Below, in pieces: positions 7,929-12,697 of a stretch of 12,697 bases of DNA; position 1 is the stretch's first letter; each line of letters opens with the position of its first letter. The notes beneath the pieces are model-generated. The model was given only the letters and a program-made list of their open reading frames with translations. It did no database searches and had not been told where the DNA came from. Source of the DNA: CAZYJD01 sp964647785. GTDB taxonomy: Bacteria; Bacteroidota; Bacteroidia; NS11-12g; UBA9320. The stretch is from the NCBI GenBank assembly GCA_964647785.1, contig CAZYJD010000058.1:1-12697 (forward strand), given 5' to 3'. The position numbers and the translations under genes were made by a program.

Positions 7929-7954
7929 AAAAAGCCTTTGTGCAAAAGGCTTTT
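7929..7954 (-). terminator. rpsO-pnp intergenic hairpin (terminator or attenuator)
   Basis: A perfect 10-bp stem (7930-7939 with 7945-7954) and a 5-nt loop are followed on the minus strand by five U (7933-7929), with a U-rich stretch beyond. It lies 32 bases after the rpsO stop and about 43 bases before the pnp start. Enteric bacteria also carry a terminator between rpsO and pnp, with partial read-through. As no pnp promoter is evident, this hairpin probably sets the S15:PNPase ratio or marks a processing site. Confidence 0.75.
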
Positions 7955-7986
7955 CCATATGCTGATATGTCAGATACAAATTTTGA

Positions 7987-8259
7987 TTATTTTCTGATAC
8001 CCAACTCTTTGATTAACTCCCTGTACTTGAAAATATCTTTCTTAGCAAGGTAATTGAGCAGTGATCTGCGCTTACCAACCATCTTTACAAGGCTTAATTC
8101 AGCCGAGTAATCTTTTTTGTTGATACGCAGATGCTGAGTCAAATGCTGAATGCGTTCGGTGAATAGGGCTATTTGTCCTTCTGTGCTGCCCGTGTTGCTT
8201 ACATTTCCACCGAAATGGGTAAAAATTTCTTTCTTTCTTTCTGAAGTAACTTTCTTCAT
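7987..8259 (-). CDS. rpsO: Small ribosomal subunit protein S15
   Basis: This is a 90-residue protein, the standard length for S15, a primary 16S rRNA-binding protein that bridges to the large subunit. Family landmarks are present: the TGS-x-E-x-Q-I-A-L-x-T-x-R-I-x-x-L-T block (residues 23-41), H43 ahead of the KKDY turn, and the LVKMVGKRRSLLNYL helix (58-72), with YRELIKELGIRK at the end. The ATG at 8259 gives the normal N-terminus. S15 often represses its own mRNA through a leader structure; the leader here appears to be only about 20 nt, and I could not identify such a fold. pnp follows after a hairpin. Confidence 0.97.
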   Translation of the reverse strand: MKKVTSERKKEIFTHFGGNVSNTGSTEGQIALFTERIQHLTQHLRINKKDYSAELSLVKMVGKRRSLLNYLAKKDIFKYRELIKELGIRK

Positions 8260-8286
8260 GGATTTAGCGTCGTCTTAAATAGTGCG

Positions 8287-8317
8287 CAAAATTAGTGCAT
8301 TTATTGAGAAAAAACAG
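8287..8317 (-). promoter_or_regulatory. Candidate promoter of rpsO
   Basis: On the minus strand TAATTTTG (8294-8287) matches the Bacteroidota -7 box TAnnTTTG. The upstream element is weaker: CTG at 8317-8315 instead of TTG, with 20 bases between. The transcript would begin near 8280, giving a leader of about 20 nt. Confidence 0.42.
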
Positions 8318-8342
8318 GCATTACAGGAAAATTTTTTATCGC

Positions 8343-8356
8343 CTTGAACCTTCAAG
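8343..8356. repeat. 14-bp palindrome upstream of rpsO
   Basis: CTTGAA-CC-TTCAAG is a perfect 6-bp inverted repeat with a 2-bp centre. It lies about 50 bp upstream of the candidate rpsO -7 box and about 60 bp beyond the stop of the M43 peptidase gene. The 2-nt centre is too short for an RNA hairpin loop without breaking pairs, so a dimeric protein site is more likely than a terminator. It may equally be chance. The rest of the 8260-8415 gap shows nothing else I can name. Confidence 0.3.
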
Positions 8357-8415
8357 AACCTGGGCCACCTTTTGCGCTCAAACAAAAATGAACTTTTACA
8401 ATCTTTTTCCGATCA

Positions 8416-9762
8416 CTACTCCTGTTCAATCAAAATCTTTCTACGGAGCATGCGCTTCCTGTCATCAGAGGTTACGGAAACAACGTATAGTCCATTGGCC
8501 ATGGTTGGCAGATTAATTATTGCATAGCGATTGAGTTCAGCTGCGATACGATACACTTCGCGACCCGCCATGTCATGCACATGTACGCGAATGATCTGTG
8601 GTTCTGTGATTTCAGGATTGCTCACCACCAGCTCATGCGATGCCGGATTTGGGAATATGTCCAGCTTCAGATCAAGCGTATCGTACTTTCCAACGGGCAC
8701 ATCGGGTAGAATGGGGGTGGCAACACCTCTGCGAAAACGCAACAAATTGTACCGCATCATTTCGCGTTGCTCAACCGTGTACATGCGGCTGCAAAAAGAA
8801 GAGGTGTAGTCCATGTAGTTCTCAACATTGTCGCGCTTATCATTGCTTTGGTCGATGCATGTATTCAAAAACAGATTGCAGCCTCTGTTGGCCTGCCTAC
8901 TGTTGGGGGTGTCGCGAATGCCATCATCCACATTGCATCCGAAACTGGCGTTGCCTGCATCTCCCCAAGTATGTCGCAAGCCGAGGTAATGACCAATTTC
9001 GTGTATGACGGTATGCGAACCGGTTTCAAATTGTGCATTTAAAACAGGATCTCCCACGATTTCATAATGCAGCACCACCCCATCGGTATTGGTGCCAAAG
9101 TTGAATGATGAACTTGGCCAATTTGCTGCGCCCACCGGCGGACGTGCATAGCCCAGCGTAAATACCGCGCCACTTTCATTGGCCATATCACAAATCCAAA
9201 TATTTAAATAGCGTTTCGGATCCCAAACATCCACCCCTCCTAGGTCAGTGAATTTCATGAACTCATCGCGATCTCCGGCCAATCCTCCAAAAAACCATTC
9301 ACGCGTGGTGGGTACATAGTTGATTCCGCTGGTAGGATTGCCATCAGGATCTTCCGTGGCAAGTTCAAATTGTATTCTGGTATCGCCCGCCAAAGGTTTA
9401 AATGCATCGGTAACAATGCCCGTATCTTCATGGGTGTGGCGATAGGCATGATTGATGATGTCCAACTGATTGTATAAAACTGATTCGGGCAGGCGCTCGC
9501 GATCGTTGTTGTACAAAACATGAAAAACAATGCGCATGCTGTAAAGCGTGTCATCTTCATCAATCTTATACAATTTTTGGCCATAAATTTCTTTCAAGGC
9601 CTTTTCATAGGTATGTTCTCTTGCCTCCTGAAAACCGGGGTATTTAACCTCCAAATAACGCTCATAGGCTTCTTGACCACACTCCAGATCGGGTTGCTGC
9701 GCTTTTAAACCAGAAAGCGCGGCAACAAGTATCATCAGTAGGGTAGAAAGAATTGCTCTCAT
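8416..9762 (-). CDS. Secreted M43-family zinc metallopeptidase with type A T9SS sorting domain
   Basis: The ATG at 9762 yields 448 residues with a signal peptide ending near AQQ (21-23). The frame is open 18 codons further upstream, but that would hide the signal. A propeptide-like region (about 24-75) precedes the catalytic domain (about 76-345). The zinc site is H254-E-I-G-H258-x-x-G-x-x-H264 with the Met-turn in NYMDYT (Met317), the metzincin signature. Cys276, Cys295, Cys302 and Cys324, together with the D-x-x-x-D-T-P segment, match the pappalysin/cytophagalysin family M43. Residues 366-448 form a type A T9SS sorting domain: FPNPAS start, VHDMAGREV middle, a G-L-Y-V-V-S-V strand and a basic RKILI end. 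It should be exported by Sec, passed across the outer membrane by the T9SS and cleaved there. The substrate is unknown; digestion of environmental protein is a plausible role. Confidence 0.92.
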   Translation of the reverse strand: MRAILSTLLMILVAALSGLKAQQPDLECGQEAYERYLEVKYPGFQEAREHTYEKALKEIYGQKLYKIDEDDTLYSMRIVFHVLYNNDRERLPESVLYNQLDIINHAYRHTHEDTGIVTDAFKPLAGDTRIQFELATEDPDGNPTSGINYVPTTREWFFGGLAGDRDEFMKFTDLGGVDVWDPKRYLNIWICDMANESGAVFTLGYARPPVGAANWPSSSFNFGTNTDGVVLHYEIVGDPVLNAQFETGSHTVIHEIGHYLGLRHTWGDAGNASFGCNVDDGIRDTPNSRQANRGCNLFLNTCIDQSNDKRDNVENYMDYTSSFCSRMYTVEQREMMRYNLLRFRRGVATPILPDVPVGKYDTLDLKLDIFPNPASHELVVSNPEITEPQIIRVHVHDMAGREVYRIAAELNRYAIINLPTMANGLYVVSVTSDDRKRMLRRKILIEQE

Positions 9763-9790
9763 TATCGAATACAAGATGCTAAAATACAAA

Positions 9791-9812
9791 AGTTTGCACC
9801 TCGAATAAGGTG
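9791..9812 (-). terminator. Weak candidate terminator after the rpoN-PAP2-crotonase operon
   Basis: On the minus strand CACCT (9812-9808) pairs with AGGTG (9801-9797) around a 6-nt loop and is followed by CAAACTTTTGTATTTT. The stem has only 5 bp and the U tract is broken. A second CACCT (9814-9818 on the plus strand) could form a competing pairing. It is located 8-23 bases after the crotonase stop, where a terminator is expected. Confidence 0.3.
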
Positions 9813-9819
9813 ACACCTG

Positions 9820-10602
9820 TTACTTCCCGGTAAAATTTGGTTTTCTTTTTTCGTTGAATGCCGAAACGCCCTCTTTGTAGTCCAATGAATTGCCAGCAAT
9901 TTCTTGACAATAGGCTTCGTATTGAAGCATTTCATTCAAATCGCTATGAAATGATTTGTTGAGCATATTTTTCATCAAGGCAATGGCTTTGGTTGGAGCA
10001 TTTTCGTAATAGGAAACATATCGATCCACTTCCTGATCCAGCTCCTCTGCTGAAACCACACTGTTCACCATGCCCCATTCAAGGGCTTGTTGTGCGCTCA
10101 CCTTATTGCCCATGGTTGACAGCTCAAAAGCACGGGCCGATCCCACCAAACGCGGCAAGAAATAAGATGATCCGCTGTCGAGCACCAAGCCTACGTTGAT
10201 GAAAACTTCAATCAAACTGGCTTTTTCAGAAGCCACGATGATATCCGATGCCAATGCCAGTGAACAACCCGCACCTGCAGCCACTCCATTCAAACGGGCA
10301 ATGATGGGTTTGGGCATGCTTCGCATGGCCTTGATGATGGGGTTGTATCGTTTGTACAAGGAATCAGAAAGCGATCGGTTTTTTGAACCGGCAATGGCTT
10401 TCAAATCCTGACCGGAGCAAAAGGCCTTTCCCGCACCCGTCAAAACAATTACCCGCACCTCCTCGTCACGCTTCGCTGCCTTGAGGGCATCCTGCAATTC
10501 ATAACTTTGGGAATCATCAAAAGCATTGAATACATCCGGTCTGTTGAGGGTAATTCGCAAGCGCTTCCCGTCTTTCTCGTAGAGTAAGGTCTTAAATTCC
10601 AT
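9820..10602 (-). CDS. PaaG-like enoyl-CoA hydratase/isomerase (crotonase family)
   Basis: This is a 260-residue crotonase, close to the 262 of E. coli PaaG. Oxyanion-hole motifs are present: C62-S-G-Q-D-L and N105-G-V-A-A-G-A-G. Asp142 in the GLVLDSGSS segment matches the single catalytic acid of PaaG (GLIPDCGG), and the end (DYKEGVSAFNEKRKPNFTGK) is nearly the PaaG end. PaaG isomerises the epoxide of phenylacetyl-CoA to an oxepin and also shifts enoyl-CoA double bonds. No other paa gene is in the window, so a general 2,3/3,4-enoyl-CoA isomerase role in fatty-acid breakdown is as likely as phenylacetate degradation. The ATG at 10602 is preferred to a TTG four codons earlier. It overlaps the 3' end of the PAP2-like gene by 11 nt, so the two are probably translationally linked. 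Confidence 0.85.
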   Translation of the reverse strand: MEFKTLLYEKDGKRLRITLNRPDVFNAFDDSQSYELQDALKAAKRDEEVRVIVLTGAGKAFCSGQDLKAIAGSKNRSLSDSLYKRYNPIIKAMRSMPKPIIARLNGVAAGAGCSLALASDIIVASEKASLIEVFINVGLVLDSGSSYFLPRLVGSARAFELSTMGNKVSAQQALEWGMVNSVVSAEELDQEVDRYVSYYENAPTKAIALMKNMLNKSFHSDLNEMLQYEAYCQEIAGNSLDYKEGVSAFNEKRKPNFTGK

Positions 10603-11212
10603 AGTGCATTGCAAAGATGAGGTATATCGAGCAAAATCCTACCAAATACCCCGCTGCCAACTCCGACAAGCCATGGGCACGAAGACGGTAACGCGACCAA
10701 ATTATCATCCAGCTCAACAACAAAGCAATGGGTAACCAATACCAAGACAAATGCGATGCAAAAGGCATTAAAAAGAGTAAAAATGCAGGCACACTCCCCG
10801 CAGCCGCTGCGTGCAAGCTGATGCGAAAAAACTGTTGAAAAAGCATACAAATCAATCCACAAAACAGGGCCGAGGCCAAGTAAACCGATAAAAACTCGAA
10901 ACCTGCACTGAGGTTAAAGATGATGTAGTGCAACATCAATAAAATCATCAATACGGCGAGTGATTTATTGCGGGCATCTTTGTCTTGATGCACCAAACGA
11001 AGCATGCTTCTCGGAGTGGGTGCCAACCACCAGCTGAGCAGCAAGGGTAAAACGAACAAGCTTACAAACATGATCAGCAACAAGCCCAGTCTTTGATCGG
11101 CCTCCAGGCGCCTCAGTAAAAAACGGTTGTGATTGAGCATCAGAATGAGAAGATACTGTTGCACAAACAAAGGGTGGAAGAGCACTGAAATGAAACGAGC
11201 CCACACCAACAT
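10592..11212 (-). CDS. PAP2-like multi-pass membrane protein
   Basis: The product is 206 residues and strongly hydrophobic, with about six membrane segments (near 9-28, 43-62, 86-103, 106-127, 139-170 and 185-203). The second half carries a reduced phosphatase pattern: ISLHAAAAG (131-139) in place of PSGH, and SRYRLRAH (173-180) followed by Glu184 in place of the usual S-R-x5-H-x3-D. The N-terminal K-x6-R-P motif is not evident. It therefore belongs near the PAP2 (lipid phosphatase) superfamily, but catalytic activity is uncertain; the best call is a PAP2-like protein of unknown substrate. The ATG at 11212 overlaps the rpoN stop as TGATG, and a TTG one codon earlier is also possible. The 3' end overlaps the crotonase start. 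Dependence on rpoN for expression is inferred from this packing. Confidence 0.7.
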   Translation of the reverse strand: MLVWARFISVLFHPLFVQQYLLILMLNHNRFLLRRLEADQRLGLLLIMFVSLFVLPLLLSWWLAPTPRSMLRLVHQDKDARNKSLAVLMILLMLHYIIFNLSAGFEFLSVYLASALFCGLICMLFQQFFRISLHAAAAGSVPAFLLFLMPFASHLSWYWLPIALLLSWMIIWSRYRLRAHGLSELAAGYLVGFCSIYLIFAMHYGI

Positions 11213-12697
11213 CAAAGCTCCTTTCTGAGTCGGGCCACAGGGATGTTCAATTGTTCCCGGTACTTGGCAACGGTTCTGCGCGCGATGCTGTAACCCTTTT
11301 CCTTGAGTAATTTCATCAACTTCTCATCGGTCAGGGGTTTGCTCTTGTTCTCCTTTTCTATGGCGTCTTTTAAAATGCTCTTAATTTCACGGTTGGAAAC
11401 TTCCTCTCCACTTTCAGTAGCCACCCCTTCGCTGAAAAAATACTTCAGTGGAAAAATGCCAAAATCTGTATCAACATACTTGCTATTCGCAACACGCGAG
11501 ATGGTGGAGATATCCAAGCCAACCCGATCTGCCACATCTTTTAAGATCATGGGCTTCAGATCCGTTTCATCCCCACTCAGGAAGAATTCACGCTGAAGTG
11601 CCACAATGGTGCGCATGGTTCCGATGAGGGTATTTTGCCTTTGTTTAACCGCTTCTATGAACCATTTGGCTCCATCCAGTTTTTGCTTGATGAACTGGAC
11701 GCTTTCTTTCAGCTTTTTACTGGCATTTGGGTTTTTTTCATAGCCTTTCAGCGTTTCCATATACGAGCGACTCACCCTGAGCTCAGGGGCGTTTCTTCCG
11801 TTGAGCGAAACCTCCAATTCTCCGTATTGCTCGGTAACGGTGAAATCTGGGATGATGTACTCTGTTTTTTGCACCCCGCTTTCGCTTCCGGCAGGTTTGG
11901 GGTTCAGGTGAACAATGAGATCAAGCGCCTCACGGAGATAGTCCTCGTGCACATCCAGCTTTTTCATGAGGCGCTCATAATGCTTCTTGGAAAAATCCTC
12001 CATGTGATGCGCAATGATTTCCTTGGCCAACTTGATGATGGGGTTATGCCCCCTTTCCTCTTTTCTGGCAATTTGAAGCAAAAGACATTCCTGAAGGTCT
12101 CGCGCGCCAACACCGGGCGGATCCAGTTGTTGTACTTTTTTCAGTACTTGTTCCAGCTCTTCTTCAGAGGTTCGAATATTGCGGGTGAACAATAAATCTG
12201 CAGCGATCATCTTCAAAGGGCGTCGCAAATAACCATCGTCATCTAAAGTTCCGATGATCTGTTCTGCCAAATCCATTTCATGCGCATCGCTCACCACGGT
12301 AGCAACCTGATCGGTCATTTCATCGCGAAAAGATTTCGTAAAAATGACAGGAATCCCCTCCTTCTCTTCATCATCTTGGTTGTAATCGTTCAGCTGTATG
12401 CCACCTTCATCGCCACTGTTCAAATAATCTGAAAGATCAATTTCCTGATCTTGCTGATCCGAACCATAGTCTTCGCCATAATCGTCGAAATCATCTGCAT
12501 CATAGATTTCATCCGACTCACTATCAGATCTTTCTGAATTATCTTCAAACTCATCTTCATCTTTTCCTGATTCCAATGCAGGATTGTCAATGAGCTCCTC
12601 CTCCAGACGTTGTTCAAAATTCAACGTATTGAGTTGTAGCAGCTTGATCAGCTGTATCTGCTGGGGAGACAGTTTCTGGAGTAGCTTCTGTGATAAT
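11212..12697 (-). CDS. rpoN: RNA polymerase sigma-54 factor RpoN (first codons beyond the window)
   Basis: Sigma-54 recognises -24/-12 promoters and needs an AAA+ activator to open DNA. The frame stays open from the right edge; 494 residues are visible. The visible N-terminus starts LSQKLLQKLSPQQIQ, the glutamine/leucine-rich activator-interacting region I, so only a few residues plus the start are missing. The apparent start at 12624 is a TTG inside region I and should not be used. Order: region I to about residue 43; a very acidic linker (about 45-114, 31 Asp/Glu in 70); the core-binding domain (about 115-300); a helix-turn-helix (about 385-415, DISTISRVANSKYV); and the RpoN box ARRTVAKYRE (472-481), intact. 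The TGA overlaps the next gene's ATG. No sigma-54 activator or -24/-12 promoter was seen in the window. Confidence 0.97.
   Translation of the reverse strand, partial: LSQKLLQKLSPQQIQLIKLLQLNTLNFEQRLEEELIDNPALESGKDEDEFEDNSERSDSESDEIYDADDFDDYGEDYGSDQQDQEIDLSDYLNSGDEGGIQLNDYNQDDEEKEGIPVIFTKSFRDEMTDQVATVVSDAHEMDLAEQIIGTLDDDGYLRRPLKMIAADLLFTRNIRTSEEELEQVLKKVQQLDPPGVGARDLQECLLLQIARKEERGHNPIIKLAKEIIAHHMEDFSKKHYERLMKKLDVHEDYLREALDLIVHLNPKPAGSESGVQKTEYIIPDFTVTEQYGELEVSLNGRNAPELRVSRSYMETLKGYEKNPNASKKLKESVQFIKQKLDGAKWFIEAVKQRQNTLIGTMRTIVALQREFFLSGDETDLKPMILKDVADRVGLDISTISRVANSKYVDTDFGIFPLKYFFSEGVATESGEEVSNREIKSILKDAIEKENKSKPLTDEKLMKLLKEKGYSIARRTVAKYREQLNIPVARLRKEL

Noticed and set aside
11635..12195. 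186-codon open frame on the plus strand inside rpoN
   Set aside because: It is antisense to the core-binding domain of sigma-54; its Phe/Leu-rich product mirrors the Lys/Glu-rich sense strand.
12622..12624. TTG at 12624 as the rpoN start
   Set aside because: Translation of the bases beyond it gives the conserved region I of sigma-54, so the true start lies outside the window.

Overview
The window looks like an ordinary piece of core chromosome from a Bacteroidota member, most likely of the Flavobacteriales type. The evidence is the lineage-restricted gliding lipoprotein GldH, two classes of type IX secretion (T9SS) C-terminal sorting domain (type B at the left edge, type A at 8416-9762), Bacteroidota-type -7 boxes (TAnnTTTG) ahead of two genes, and almost no Shine-Dalgarno sequences. 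No tRNA, rRNA, insertion sequence, phage gene, CRISPR array or defence gene was found. No intergenic stretch exceeds 300 bases.

Layout. The left edge holds the 3' part of a repetitive cell-surface protein (1-1400, +) with a PKD domain and a type B T9SS signal. Converging on it is a minus-strand pair: a secreted C1 (aminopeptidase C/bleomycin hydrolase-like) cysteine peptidase followed by gldH, joined by a TTGA stop/start overlap. Divergent from this pair is a plus-strand pair: an M23 (LytM-type) peptidase with a long beta-rich C-terminus, then the peroxiredoxin bcp one base later, closed by a strong intrinsic terminator at 5478-5511.

Everything from 5554 to the right edge is on the minus strand. 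Read in the direction of transcription it runs: rpoN (sigma-54, its first few codons lost beyond the right edge), a PAP2-like membrane protein, a PaaG-like crotonase, a T9SS-secreted M43 metallopeptidase, rpsO, then pnp. The first three overlap (TGATG, then 11 nt) and form an operon. The rpsO-pnp pair is the order conserved in many bacteria, with a hairpin between the genes. pnp ends in a terminator facing that of bcp.

How it fits together: much of the window concerns the cell envelope and secretion. It encodes two T9SS cargo proteins, one gliding/T9SS accessory lipoprotein, two exported peptidases and a membrane PAP2-like protein. RNA metabolism (S15, PNPase), sigma-54 transcription, peroxide defence and acyl-CoA metabolism make up the rest. 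I found no convincing new multi-gene system. The most unusual points are the Arg/Gly/Asp-rich tail of PNPase, the very acidic linker in RpoN, the degenerate PAP2 protein locked between rpoN and a crotonase, and the coupling of gldH to a secreted cysteine peptidase through a TTG start.
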